Shown in pieces: positions 28,901 through 37,058 of a stretch of DNA of 64,000 bases (within the stretch, counting starts at the first letter, position 1; each line of letters opens with the position of its first letter). The position numbers and the translations under genes are program-made. The notes under the pieces were generated by a model, which had not been told where the DNA came from, made no database searches, and was given only the letters and a program-made list of their open reading frames with translations. Origin of the DNA: Mediterranea massiliensis (lineage in GTDB: Bacteria > Bacteroidota > Bacteroidia > Bacteroidales > Bacteroidaceae); the NCBI GenBank assembly GCA_015060695.1, contig SUYA01000007.1:62001-126000 (forward strand), written 5' to 3'.

Positions 28901-29115
28901 ATGTTCTTCTCTAACACATCGGTCACTTCCAGTTCTACCTGATGAGCCGATGCACCGGGATAGGTAGTAACCACCATTGCTAATTTAACCTTCACTTCAG
29001 GGTCTTCTAATTTACTCATCTGCCACGCCGATAGCACACCACCCACCACAAGAACTGCGATGAGGAAATAAATCAAGTTTCGATTTCGAAATGCCCATTG
29101 ACTGATGTCCATCAT
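25993..29115 (-). CDS. RND-family efflux transporter permease
   Basis: 1040 residues, the full AcrB/MexB-type length with 12 membrane helices and two large periplasmic loops. The proton-relay region in TM4 is visible as AMGMLVDNAIVIIDG, and the conserved hydrophobic C-terminal half repeats the pattern (GLIGMLIKNAIVLMDE). The loop sequence is of the HAE1-like/heavy-metal-unrelated type, but substrate cannot be read. Its ATG overlaps the stop of the HlyD gene by four bases, so the pump is one translational unit. Confidence 0.93.
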   Translation of the reverse strand: MMDISQWAFRNRNLIYFLIAVLVVGGVLSAWQMSKLEDPEVKVKLAMVVTTYPGASAHQVELEVTDVLEKNIRTMGNIDNIESYSFNDLSLIQVELLSTVSDEHVEQYWDMLRRKVSDARASLPQGVSMPMVKDDFGNVFGMFYVLTADGMDDRERADYAELVKREVNDIEGVDRVDLYGKRQECINISLLQDRMTNLGVKPMEVLATLNGQNQTTYSGYFESGDNRIRVTVNDKFKMVEDIGNMLIQGHDDDQLRLCDIARIEKGYEQPTRNELFFDGARAIGILIAASGQSDIIKVGAEVEQTMQHLQDSRFPVGVEIHKVFNQPERVANSLGTFAINLVESVLIVIVILMLTMGFKSGLIIGYSLIITVLGSFFFLHYMDGTLQRVSLGTFVLAMGMLVDNAIVIIDGILVDLKAGKPRMEAMTAIGRQTAMPLLGATLIAIIAFLPIFLSPDTAGVYTRDLFIVLAVSLLLSWILALVHVPLMANRRLFPKVEKKENGKPIYHGKVYAILRTILYYGLRHRWGTVIAMVALLILSGVGYTFMKQGFFPDMVYDQLYMEYKLPEGTDSKKVTKDLQEIETYLKTHEEIIHVTTSIGGTPGRYNLVRSIANPSLAYGELIIDFTSPEALEEMMDVIQQYLTTHYPDAYVKLKRYNLMYKKYPIEAQFLGPDPAVLHRLADSARIIMEQTPEVCLITTDWNPDVPVLTVEYDQPTARALGLSRNDVSISLLTATEGIPIGTFYQGIHKNQIYLKSVNERGEPIEDLNNIQIFSQLPSFNGLMNKEFLLKLKSGNIDKEELVETLMGSTPLQQISKKLDVRWEPSVIPRYNGQRSQRVQCSPVPGIETEQARKAIASQIEAIPLPEGYTLHWQGEHKASTQSMKYLFKNFPLAIVLMIAILIMLFKDYRKPMIIFCCLPFVIVGVVLVMLLTGKVFNFVAIVGTLGLIGMLIKNAIVLMDEITHQLHQGIEPITALIDSSQSRLRPVMMASLTTILGMIPLLPDAMFGSLAASIMGGLLFGTVITLLFIPVLYALFFKIK

Positions 29116-30188
29116 AACATTCCTCCTATATTAGTTGATGTTTGACTCGGTAACGGACAAACCTTTTCTCCTTCGTTAATACTATGTACGCCTGCCGAAA
29201 TAACAATGTCACCCGCTTTTATGTCAACAGAAGTAACAATAGCTTTACCGTCACTTGTCAAGCGAAGTAAATCCACATTTTTAAATTGTATCGTACTATC
29301 TTTCGGATGAAAGATTAATACACCTGTATGACCGTTTTTCTGAAGAATTGCTCCTGATGACACTTTTAGTTCTCGACTTTCTCCATCATTTAATCGGATG
29401 GTTACCATTGTATTCATTCCTGCCGATGGGATTGGAAGTCCTTTGGTCTCCAATTTTAACCGCATCGTGTAGAGTTGGTTTGAATTGGCTTTGTGAGTGA
29501 TACCAATTTGCTTCGACGGATATACTTTATCGGGATAGATATCGAAAGTACATTGATAATCAATAAATTGTTCACGACGAATATATTCGGCAGCAGGCAG
29601 ATTAATTTCCACCTCTGGAGTACCTTGACCCACCATCTGAAGTACGGGCATACCGGCTCCCACCGTTTCGTGAGCCTCAAACAGATGTTTCTGTACAAAT
29701 CCACTGAACGGAGCATACAGTTTGGTATAAGTAAGTTCGTCTTTATGATGTTCGTAGAGGGCGGTAATCTGCTTCAACCCAAACACTGCTTTATCGTAAG
29801 CCACGGGAGTAGTACCACCATCGTTGTAAAGAGCGATGACTCGTTCTGCCTCACTCTTCACCTGCTTGTACTGAGCTTCGGTAGCATCAAGTTGAATCTG
29901 ATAATCAGTAGGATCGAGTTCGGCCAAAAGTTGACCGGCCTTTACCGCTTGACCATCATGTACATAAATCTTGCTTATGGTGCCACTTACTCGGAAAGCC
30001 AAATTGACATCTTCTGCTGCTTTCACTCGTCCGGGGTATTGCAGAAGAGTTTGGCTACCTTCTGCGCGGATAGTATCTATCTTTACGGTTTTTATTTTAT
30101 CAGTACCTTTCGCCTGTTTATCACACGAAGTAATGATGCTGCCTATTAGGCAAATAGTTATTAAGAATAAGAGTTTTTTCATATCCAT
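29112..30188 (-). CDS. RND pump periplasmic adaptor (HlyD/MFP family)
   Basis: 358 residues from the ATG at 30188. Lipobox IITSC (Cys22) anchors it in the inner membrane. It has the lipoyl-type half-motifs NLAFRVSGTISKIYVHDGQ and KLYAPFSGFVQKHLFEAHE flanking a short coiled coil, followed by the beta-barrel domain. The upstream in-frame start at 30239 would lie inside the promoter region, so it is rejected. First gene of the efflux operon. Confidence 0.92.
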   Translation of the reverse strand: MDMKKLLFLITICLIGSIITSCDKQAKGTDKIKTVKIDTIRAEGSQTLLQYPGRVKAAEDVNLAFRVSGTISKIYVHDGQAVKAGQLLAELDPTDYQIQLDATEAQYKQVKSEAERVIALYNDGGTTPVAYDKAVFGLKQITALYEHHKDELTYTKLYAPFSGFVQKHLFEAHETVGAGMPVLQMVGQGTPEVEINLPAAEYIRREQFIDYQCTFDIYPDKVYPSKQIGITHKANSNQLYTMRLKLETKGLPIPSAGMNTMVTIRLNDGESRELKVSSGAILQKNGHTGVLIFHPKDSTIQFKNVDLLRLTSDGKAIVTSVDIKAGDIVISAGVHSINEGEKVCPLPSQTSTNIGGML

Positions 30189-30211
30189 AGAATTCTTTCG
30201 TTTATTCAACG

Positions 30212-30240
30212 CAAAAATAGCAACTATGTTTACTCCCAAA
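30212..30240 (-). promoter_or_regulatory. Promoter of the efflux operon
   Basis: TATTTTTG (30212-30219, minus strand) fits the -7 box, with TTTG (30237-30240) 17 bp upstream, slightly closer than the usual 19. No operator-like palindrome was seen next to it. Confidence 0.5.
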
Positions 30241-30394
30241 AAGGTCTATTTGCAGACTTCGTTGTCCTATTTGTATCTTTTCCTATTACCGAATTCAAAT
30301 TGCAAATGCAAAGAACTATTTTGGAAAGCAAAAGGATTTGTCTATAAATCTGCAAAAAAACTTATCACAAAAGGCATTGTTACTGAAAAAAGAG

Positions 30395-30402
30395 TATATT
30401 TG
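30395..30402 (+). promoter_or_regulatory. -7 element of the fic-bcp-recA group
   Basis: TATATTTG, 30 bases before the fic ATG at 30433. A TTG at 30377-30379 is 15 bp upstream, too close for a good -33. Confidence 0.45.
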
Positions 30403-30432
30403 CGGAAACATTTATTGATAGAGAAAGAAGGT

Positions 30433-31176
30433 ATGGGTAACAACGAAAAAAAGATGATGTCACTACTGCATGCATTGCGTGAACAGAAGCAGATGCAGTT
30501 GAAAGGCGGTATATATCATCACACACAAATTGACCTTACCTACAACTCGAATCACATAGAGGGCAGCCGATTGACTCATGAACAAACGCGCTACATCTTC
30601 GAGACAAACACCATCGGTGCAAGCAACGAAAGCATCAATGTGGACGATGTTATTGAAACAGCTAACCACTTCCGATGCATCGACTTGATTATAGAGTGTA
30701 CCGAAGAGCCTTTATCGGAGAGATTCATAAAGGAACTTCATGCTATATTAAAAGGAGGAACATCGGATAGTCGTAAAGATTGGTTTGCCGTGGGCGATTA
30801 TAAACGCCTACCCAATGAAGTGGGCGGCAAAGAGACTACCCCTCCAGAACAAGTACATGAAGAGATGACGGCATTATTGAATGAATACAACCAGAAAGAT
30901 GAAAAAACTTTCGACGACATCCTCGATTTGCATCATCGCTTTGAATGTATTCATCCTTTTCAAGACGGAAATGGTCGTGTTGGTAGGCTGATAATCTTCA
31001 AAGAATGTTTGGCGAATGGACATATCCCATTCATCATAACCGACGAACTAAAAATATTCTATTACAGAGGACTACAACATTGGCCACACATCAAAGAGTA
31101 TCTTAGGGACACTTGCCTAACGGCACAAGACCACTACAAAAACATCATGAATTATTTTAGAATAAACAACCAATAA
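30433..31176 (+). CDS. Fic-domain AMP-transferase, class II (autoinhibited)
   Basis: 247 residues. The Fic core motif HPFQDGNGRVGR (His174 catalytic) is intact, so NMP transfer to a hydroxyl of a target protein is expected. The N-terminal inhibitory motif [S/T]xxxE[G/N] is present as SNHIEG (Ser39-Gly44), which in class II Fic proteins blocks the ATP site. The reading frame is open far upstream, but the ATG at 30433 follows the -7 box and gives the natural length. It is 2 bp from bcp and close to recA, so the three may be co-expressed. No antitoxin gene is adjacent, in line with self-inhibition. Confidence 0.9.
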   Translation: MGNNEKKMMSLLHALREQKQMQLKGGIYHHTQIDLTYNSNHIEGSRLTHEQTRYIFETNTIGASNESINVDDVIETANHFRCIDLIIECTEEPLSERFIKELHAILKGGTSDSRKDWFAVGDYKRLPNEVGGKETTPPEQVHEEMTALLNEYNQKDEKTFDDILDLHHRFECIHPFQDGNGRVGRLIIFKECLANGHIPFIITDELKIFYYRGLQHWPHIKEYLRDTCLTAQDHYKNIMNYFRINNQ

Positions 31177-31178
31177 AT

Positions 31179-31625
31179 ATGAACATAGGAGATAAAGCCC
31201 CCGAACTGTTGGGTATCAATGAGAAAGGCGAAGAAATTCGTCTCAGCCAATATGCTGGAAAGAAAATAGTGCTCTACTTCTATCCGAAGGACAGCACATC
31301 GGGCTGTACGGCACAAGCCTGCAACCTGCGCGACAACTATAGCGAATTACGCAAGGCCGGCTACGAGGTGATAGGCGTAAGCGTGGATAGCGAGAAGTCG
31401 CACCAGAAGTTTATCGAAAAGAACAACCTGCCCTTTACACTGATTGCCGATACCGAAAAGAAACTAGTAGAACAATTTGGTGTATGGGGCGAAAAGAGTA
31501 TGTATGGTCGTAAGTACATGGGTACATTCCGCACCACCTTTATCATCAACGAAAACGGCATCATCGAGCGAATCATCGGCCCTAAGGAGGTGAAGACGAA
31601 AGAACATGCAGCACAGATTTTATAA
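31179..31625 (+). CDS. bcp: Thioredoxin-dependent thiol peroxidase (peroxiredoxin Q)
   Basis: 148 residues. The peroxidatic and resolving cysteines lie five residues apart in STSGCTAQAC (Cys43, Cys48), the hallmark of the Bcp/PrxQ group. It reduces hydroperoxides with thioredoxin in the cytoplasm. Gene is 2 bp after fic and 32 bp before recA, suggesting a shared transcript that joins protein modification, oxidant defence and DNA repair. Confidence 0.95.
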   Translation: MNIGDKAPELLGINEKGEEIRLSQYAGKKIVLYFYPKDSTSGCTAQACNLRDNYSELRKAGYEVIGVSVDSEKSHQKFIEKNNLPFTLIADTEKKLVEQFGVWGEKSMYGRKYMGTFRTTFIINENGIIERIIGPKEVKTKEHAAQIL

Positions 31626-31657
31626 CTGAAAATATCAATAACAAAAACATATAAATT

Positions 31658-32695
31658 ATGGCAAAGAAAGACGAATTGGATTTTGAGAACGGTGGTGCAG
31701 GCTTAGCCAACAGCGAAAAGCTGAAAGCCTTGCAAGCAGCTATGGACAAAATAGAAAAGAGCTTTGGCAAAGGCTCTATCATGAAAATGGGCGATGACAA
31801 CATCGAACAAGTAGAAGTAATTCCCACCGGATCGGTTGGCTTGAATACAGCTTTGGGTGTAGGTGGGTATCCACGTGGACGTATCATAGAGATTTATGGT
31901 CCCGAATCATCCGGTAAAACGACTTTGGCTATTCATGCTATTGCCGAAGCACAAAAGGCCGGTGGCATTGCTGCTTTTATTGATGCCGAACATGCATTCG
32001 ACCGCTTCTATGCTGCCAAGTTGGGTGTAGATGTCGATAATTTACTCATCTCGCAACCCGACAACGGTGAGCAAGCATTGGAGATTGCCGAACAACTGAT
32101 TCGCTCATCAGCTATCGACATCATCGTGGTTGACTCGGTAGCTGCTTTGACTCCGAAGGCTGAAATTGAAGGCGATATGGGCGACAACAAAGTGGGTTTG
32201 CAAGCCCGATTGATGTCGCAAGCACTTCGCAAGTTGACTGCTGCCGTCAGCAAGACACGCACTTGCTGCATCTTCATCAACCAGCTTCGTGAAAAGATTG
32301 GTGTAATGTTCGGTAATCCGGAAACAACTACCGGTGGTAATGCACTGAAGTTCTACGCATCGGTACGTCTCGACATTCGTGGCAGTCAAGCCATTAAGAA
32401 CGGTGACGAAGTAATTGGTAAGCAAACCAAGGTGAAGGTAGTTAAGAACAAGGTTGCTCCTCCTTTCCGTCGTGCCGAATTCGACATCATGTTTGGCGAA
32501 GGCATTTCGAAGAGTGGCGAAATTATTGACTTGGGTGTAGAGTTGGGCATTGTCAAGAAGAGCGGTTCGTGGTTCAGCTATAACGACACCAAGTTGGCTC
32601 AAGGTCGTGATGCCGCCAAGCAAGTCATTGCCGACAATCCCGAACTGGCCGAAGAACTGGAAGCTCTTATCTTCGAAGCATTGAAGAATAAATAG
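31658..32695 (+). CDS. recA: Recombinase A
   Basis: 345 residues, normal RecA length. Walker [10 protein letters not shown] at 81-89, Walker [13 protein letters not shown], the L2-loop [19 protein letters not shown] and the KNKVAPPF block are all present. RecA drives homologous recombination and the SOS response in the cytoplasm. No LexA-type operator was seen upstream; Bacteroides SOS boxes are poorly known. Transcription ends at the hairpin at 32720-32768. Confidence 0.98.
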   Translation: MAKKDELDFENGGAGLANSEKLKALQAAMDKIEKSFGKGSIMKMGDDNIEQVEVIPTGSVGLNTALGVGGYPRGRIIEIYGPESSGKTTLAIHAIAEAQKAGGIAAFIDAEHAFDRFYAAKLGVDVDNLLISQPDNGEQALEIAEQLIRSSAIDIIVVDSVAALTPKAEIEGDMGDNKVGLQARLMSQALRKLTAAVSKTRTCCIFINQLREKIGVMFGNPETTTGGNALKFYASVRLDIRGSQAIKNGDEVIGKQTKVKVVKNKVAPPFRRAEFDIMFGEGISKSGEIIDLGVELGIVKKSGSWFSYNDTKLAQGRDAAKQVIADNPELAEELEALIFEALKNK

Positions 32696-32719
32696 AAAAT
32701 AATTTAAGTATAAATCCAA

Positions 32720-32768
32720 AAACAATTTAGGCTAAATTCATTTTGAATTTAGCCTAAATTGTTTTTTT
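32720..32768 (+). terminator. Strong terminator after recA (bidirectional)
   Basis: A perfect 21-bp stem (32720-32740 with 32744-32764, core TTTAGGCTAAATTCA) with a 3-base loop, followed by a T run. An A run on the other side also lets it stop the minus-strand DUF4252 gene. Confidence 0.9.
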
Positions 32769-32782
32769 GCTTCGAAAGCCCC

Positions 32783-33424
32783 TTAACGAAACTTTTCGGT
32801 ATATTCTTTTATTTTTTTCTGGTACTTCAGCATTTCTTTCTGATAGCGCTTCATATCTTCTTGATAGCGTTTTATACCCTCCTCATACTGCTTACGATTA
32901 TAGTTATCTGATAGTAACAATTCAAAATCAGATACAGTAGCAGGAATATTCCAACTGGTTTGTTCGGAAGAGATGACCCCTTGAATATCTTTTAAGCTAA
33001 AGTTTCCCTGCAGATAGACATACTTCACTTTGGTATGCCGAACCAGCGAAAGCATCAAGAATTCTTTCACTTTGTTTCCTTTACGAACCACATAAAACTC
33101 GGTCAGCGCATGGTCGTTTTTCTTTTTCATCAACAACTCATACTTCTCTTGCTTGACCAATGTCTGAAAATCCTTCTGGATAGAATTCATAAAACTTCCA
33201 GAAGTAGAAGAAAGTATTTTCACTACATCTAAATCGCCCGACACTTTGGCAATCAATGGGTCTTCGGCAAAGATTTTTGGATTCATCTCTATCATCGCCT
33301 TCGAGATGTACACCGAAGTCACTCCCTGTTTATCGCAATACTTATCGAAAAGGCTGGATTGTGCCATAGTCAACAAAGGTAATAACAGCCACCACATCGT
33401 CAAAAAAAATCTTTCTGTTTTCAT
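32783..33424 (-). CDS. DUF4252 exported protein
   Basis: 213 residues with a signal peptide (FLTMWWLLLPLLTMAQ). The pattern SSLFDKYCDKQGVTSVYISKAMIEMNP is typical of DUF4252 proteins of Bacteroidetes. The C-terminus is a lysine- and tyrosine-rich helix (YKRYQEDMKRYQKEMLKYQ) with near 7-residue repeats that may form a coiled coil. The gene follows a sigma factor and its probable anti-sigma factor, so it may be a target or sensor of that system. Function unknown. Confidence 0.8.
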   Translation of the reverse strand: MKTERFFLTMWWLLLPLLTMAQSSLFDKYCDKQGVTSVYISKAMIEMNPKIFAEDPLIAKVSGDLDVVKILSSTSGSFMNSIQKDFQTLVKQEKYELLMKKKNDHALTEFYVVRKGNKVKEFLMLSLVRHTKVKYVYLQGNFSLKDIQGVISSEQTSWNIPATVSDFELLLSDNYNRKQYEEGIKRYQEDMKRYQKEMLKYQKKIKEYTEKFR

Positions 33425-33429
33425 ATCAG

Positions 33430-33963
33430 TTATTGTTTATTGATTATATTTCTTATTTCCAAATTATTCTCTTCTACCTCTTGCTGTACCTCGCACCATA
33501 AATCAATACCTTGATTCAGATTCTCTGATACCTCTATCAGGGTTTCCTTCAATACTTGATATGCCTCTTCCGGATTGGTAAAAGTATCTTTATGCTCTTT
33601 TATTACCACTTCCGAATAATCGTACCTAACTGCTATGCCTACCACAAGTAGTATGGAAGCGGCTATGCCACCAATCCATCTCCAATTATGCTTCCACCAA
33701 TCGGCTGTGAACGAACGTTTTTCCCTCTTCATTCTTTCATCAAGCAAGTCATTCAGTTTCTGTTCCAATGAGGTTGGAATCGGATAATTACACTCCTCGT
33801 CATCTGCTTGAACGAAATAACAACTAAACAGTTTACGCTCTTTAAGTAAATGCATAGGAACGTCTTCTGCCAACAAAGCTTGTTTCAATTCAGCCTCTTC
33901 TTGTTCGGTTGTCTTTCCATCATAAAATGCGGTAATCAACCTTTCCATTTCATCTACTTTCAT
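33430..33963 (-). CDS. Probable anti-sigma factor, single-pass membrane protein
   Basis: 177 residues from the ATG at 33963. N-terminal half is cytoplasmic and acidic (ERLITAFYDGKTTEQEEAELKQAL), then a membrane helix near 95-115 (WRWIGGIAASILLVVGIAV) and a periplasmic C-terminus. This layout, directly after an ECF-type sigma gene with a 14-bp overlap, fits an anti-sigma factor. No zinc-binding HxxxCxxC motif is seen, so it is not a ZAS-type. Family not recognised; role is from context. Confidence 0.65.
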   Translation of the reverse strand: MKVDEMERLITAFYDGKTTEQEEAELKQALLAEDVPMHLLKERKLFSCYFVQADDEECNYPIPTSLEQKLNDLLDERMKREKRSFTADWWKHNWRWIGGIAASILLVVGIAVRYDYSEVVIKEHKDTFTNPEEAYQVLKETLIEVSENLNQGIDLWCEVQQEVEENNLEIRNIINKQ

Positions 33964-34468
33964 AATTACTCCTTTTATAATATTCTTCACGTATTTTCTT
34001 TCTGGCTCGCGACAACAACACCCTGATATGTCCGCCCGTCAAACCGGTCAGACTTTCTATTTCCTGATAAGATAATCCTTTCACATCACGCATATCTACT
34101 ATCTGTTTCACTGGTAACGGCAAAGTGTCAATAATCTTTCTGATAAGTTCTACATCACTTTGACAGGTCAAATCTTCAACCACGATTTCATCTTGTACCA
34201 ATGCCAATTCTTCCGTTTGCCTCATCAATAAATATCTGCCGGAGCGTAATTGATCAATGCACATATTTCTGACCAAAGTAATGCAATAAGCCTCCGGATT
34301 ATGAATTAATTCTAACCCGTTACGTTTATCCCACAATTTTACATAAGCCTCCTGTACCAAATCTTCGGCATCGGCACTATCTTCCAACAGTCGATAGGCA
34401 ATGGCATAAAGTTTCTTATGTAATGGTAGAATTACGTTTTTAAAACCTTCTGCATCCATATGCGGCAT
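33950..34468 (-). CDS. ECF-type RNA polymerase sigma factor
   Basis: 172 residues. Region 2 is seen in AYRLLEDSADAEDLVQEAYVKLWDKR and region 4 in DVKGLSYQEIESLTGLTGGHIRVLLSRARKKIREE, the layout of ECF (sigma-70 family group 4) factors. The gene overlaps its probable anti-sigma partner and the DUF4252 gene follows. It likely directs transcription of an envelope-stress or outer-surface regulon; no target promoter was recognised here. Confidence 0.93.
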   Translation of the reverse strand: MPHMDAEGFKNVILPLHKKLYAIAYRLLEDSADAEDLVQEAYVKLWDKRNGLELIHNPEAYCITLVRNMCIDQLRSGRYLLMRQTEELALVQDEIVVEDLTCQSDVELIRKIIDTLPLPVKQIVDMRDVKGLSYQEIESLTGLTGGHIRVLLSRARKKIREEYYKRSNYESR

Positions 34469-34633
34469 CTTTTCTTAATCCATTTCTATCTATAAGACGA
34501 GAAAAGATGACTAATGTTACAAAAGCATAAAAAGAAAATTATTTCAGAAGTTCGTTCAACCGTTTTTTTATTTACCTATTCCAGTAAACATTTTAGGTTG
34601 CTTTTTCATTCATATACAAAATAGACAAAGAAT

Positions 34634-35266
34634 ATGCTATACATTATTTTATCAATATCAATAGGAATTCCGGCCATCATCATTCTATGGCTGTGTTATG
34701 ATTGTAAGAAATTCAAAAAATCAAATCGTAATCTCCCAATTTTACTTTTATTGTTGGGTGCCAGTAGCATGCAAAGCCATGCACAATACAAAGACAACAA
34801 CAATTGCATTGTTTTTTTCCTCTCTCATCCCAATCAACCCAAGACATTAACATGTATTCAAGAGGAAATTTCTTACTCATTTGTTCCAAACAGCAATTTT
34901 TGGGAAGTGAAGATTGGCAATCTGCGAGACGAAGCAGTCAGAATCTATTGGGAAAATGCACAGATTGTTATCAATGGTAAAGTTTTCGACCTAAGAACCC
35001 AAGAACAATCCTTGATTGAAGAAGAAGTTCCCACAGGCAAAGAATCGCAACAACGACTTCGGCTTTTCAATTACGAAGGAAATGAACTTAAGATGTATCA
35101 ACCCAAACAGATAAAAAAAGGAGAGGCGACATACGTTTCTATCACTCTCCCTATTGCCGGTGAGAAATGCCCGTTTCACCACCATACATTCAGATTCTGC
35201 ATATCTGGCAATAAATACCTATTTCAAAAACACACCCTCAAACAACTACAACAAGCCATTTATTAA
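34634..35266 (+). CDS. Hypothetical membrane/exported protein
   Basis: 210 residues. An N-terminal membrane helix (LSISIGIPAIIILWLCYD) is followed by a second hydrophobic stretch that looks like a signal peptide (LPILLLLLGASSMQSHAQ), so either the start codon lies inside or the protein has two helices. The mature part is a beta-rich, about 150-residue domain without known motifs. Its stop overlaps the stop of the YeiH-type gene by four bases in convergent orientation. Family not recognised. Confidence 0.6.
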   Translation: MLYIILSISIGIPAIIILWLCYDCKKFKKSNRNLPILLLLLGASSMQSHAQYKDNNNCIVFFLSHPNQPKTLTCIQEEISYSFVPNSNFWEVKIGNLRDEAVRIYWENAQIVINGKVFDLRTQEQSLIEEEVPTGKESQQRLRLFNYEGNELKMYQPKQIKKGEATYVSITLPIAGEKCPFHHHTFRFCISGNKYLFQKHTLKQLQQAIY

Positions 35267-36231
35267 CATCCATAGATATAAGCCAATGTAGTAAGACTAA
35301 TGACGATCCAAAGCAATATGCCTTGCAACAAAGGTTTGAAACCTACCGATTTCAACACATCACCAGACAAAGAAGCACCTATAAAGAACAAGGTTAGCGT
35401 GAGTGACTTGCGGGCAAAATCGTTCACATAATGCCCTATCATAGCACCTGTTTCGGTGATACTGAGTACATAGGTATTGAATACCATCGCCAAAACAAAG
35501 AAAAGTATAAACCAAGGAATAGAAATTTTTTGTCCTTTTGTCTTGAATATAAATGATGTTGCCAATGCCAACGGAATTATCCACAACGCCCGTGTCAGTT
35601 TGATGGTTGTAGCCACTTCCAGTGCCTCTTCACCATAAGCAGCACCTGCACCCACCACCGAACTGGTATCATGAATCGCAATAGCTGCCCACATACCGAA
35701 CTGCTGTTGGGTCATATCAAGGGCATGCCCAATAATAGGGAAAATAAATAATGCTATAGCATTCAAGATAAAGATAGTACCCAATGCCACCGACATCTCT
35801 GTATCTTTAGCCTTCAACACCGGCCCTACTGCTGCTATAGCACTGCCACCACAAATGGCTGTTCCCGAACTAATTAGGTAAGAGGTATCACGCCCCACCT
35901 TTAATAGCTTACGCCCTATTAGCCAACCTATCAGCATAGTACCTACAACTGAAACAATGGTAAAAGCCATTCCTTCCTTACCCGATTGCAACGAGGCTTG
36001 CAGATTCATGCCGAAACCTAATCCTACCACCGAATATTGCAACAGTTTCTTTGAGATTTTCTTGTTAAACTTAGGATAGGCCTGACCACAAATCAATGCA
36101 AACAATAAACCCAAAAACAGAGCAACCGGCGGTGAGATATAAGAATAAACACCGGGAAGATAATCTACGAAAAGCAGTATTGAAATAAGTACAAGCAATA
36201 CTACATAAATTTGTTTTGCATACTTCTTCAT
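35263..36231 (-). CDS. YeiH/YadS-type putative sulfate exporter
   Basis: 322 residues from the ATG at 36231, chosen because the longer frame start at 36279 runs into the neighbouring gene. About ten membrane helices with the conserved blocks SSGTAICGGSAIAAVGPVLKA and GMWAAIAIHDTSSVVGAGAAYG of the YeiH (UPF0324) family. These are inner-membrane proteins, often called sulfate exporters without strong proof. It is 22 bp after an unknown gene and may be co-transcribed. Confidence 0.88.
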   Translation of the reverse strand: MKKYAKQIYVVLLVLISILLFVDYLPGVYSYISPPVALFLGLLFALICGQAYPKFNKKISKKLLQYSVVGLGFGMNLQASLQSGKEGMAFTIVSVVGTMLIGWLIGRKLLKVGRDTSYLISSGTAICGGSAIAAVGPVLKAKDTEMSVALGTIFILNAIALFIFPIIGHALDMTQQQFGMWAAIAIHDTSSVVGAGAAYGEEALEVATTIKLTRALWIIPLALATSFIFKTKGQKISIPWFILFFVLAMVFNTYVLSITETGAMIGHYVNDFARKSLTLTLFFIGASLSGDVLKSVGFKPLLQGILLWIVISLTTLAYIYGC

Positions 36232-36253
36232 AAGGACAAATTCAATCGTTAAA

Positions 36254-36850
36254 TTACATTTCTTCAGGACGAATGCCAAAAGCTTGTGCTAATGAGAATA
36301 TGACAGAATCTGTGCGACAAGGCAATGACTGAGCGGGTGATTGCATACAAAAATAAATAGCCTTATCGCATGCCTCCCCTCCCCTATCTTCGGCTATTTG
36401 ACGCAATGCACTTTCTACTTTTTCTCCATATTGAGGATGACAAGGAAGCAAAGTCAATCGTTCTACATCGGCCGAATCGATAGCCAAAGTCATTAAATCG
36501 ACAAAAAGATCTTCGCAATGGGTTATGTCGGCCGGCGTCACGCAAGAAAAAATAAATTCTCCTATAGTTGTGCGACAAGCCATTCCGTTTAAAGATTTCA
36601 ACTCTGCCGGTTGACAAGCAAGCAATCGTTGAGTAGCCTCTTCATGTATCAATAGTACTTGAATCTCATTCTCGCCTTCACGCAAACCGGCATCTAACGC
36701 TAAATAACTAAGCCATGTAGGCAAGTCAATATCGGGTAGTTTTCTTCCTATGCGCTCACTTAAAAAAACTTGAGCATTGGCGGCCACTTCATTAAGGAAA
36801 GCTACATCTATCAGCATCACATTGGCCGAAAACTTTATTTTCTCATTCAT
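36254..36850 (-). CDS. Conserved hypothetical protein, cytoplasmic
   Basis: 198 residues from the ATG at 36850 ([20 protein letters not shown]). The earlier frame start at 36910 would lie in the promoter. No signal peptide or membrane helix; acidic, mixed alpha/beta, with a cysteine-rich C-terminal half ([13 protein letters not shown]). It looks like a protein specific to Bacteroidales; function unknown. It shares a transcript with the YeiH-type gene. Confidence 0.7.
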   Translation of the reverse strand: MNEKIKFSANVMLIDVAFLNEVAANAQVFLSERIGRKLPDIDLPTWLSYLALDAGLREGENEIQVLLIHEEATQRLLACQPAELKSLNGMACRTTIGEFIFSCVTPADITHCEDLFVDLMTLAIDSADVERLTLLPCHPQYGEKVESALRQIAEDRGGEACDKAIYFCMQSPAQSLPCRTDSVIFSLAQAFGIRPEEM

Positions 36851-36879
36851 GCTATTACTTATCTTTAAGTTATGGCTTG

Positions 36880-36910
36880 CAAAGATAGTACAAATCGAAA
36901 GAAATAACAA
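36880..36910 (-). promoter_or_regulatory. Promoter of the YeiH-type gene pair
   Basis: TATCTTTG (36880-36887, minus strand) with TTG (36908-36910) 20 bp upstream. The -7 box lies 29 bases before the ATG at 36850. Confidence 0.6.
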
Positions 36911-37058
36911 GATTACGGAATATTATATATATGCCATTTTGTCACGCACAACCCTACAACAAATGTCTTTTTGTCCGAAAACTACTTGTGGCAAATCTTT
37001 TGTTGCCCGTTTTTTGTTATCGGTAAACAAAAACTATAACAGAAAGGAGAAACAGCAA

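Noticed and set aside
30433..31176. Fic-antitoxin pair
   Set aside because: No separate antitoxin gene is next to fic; the inhibitory motif is part of the same protein.
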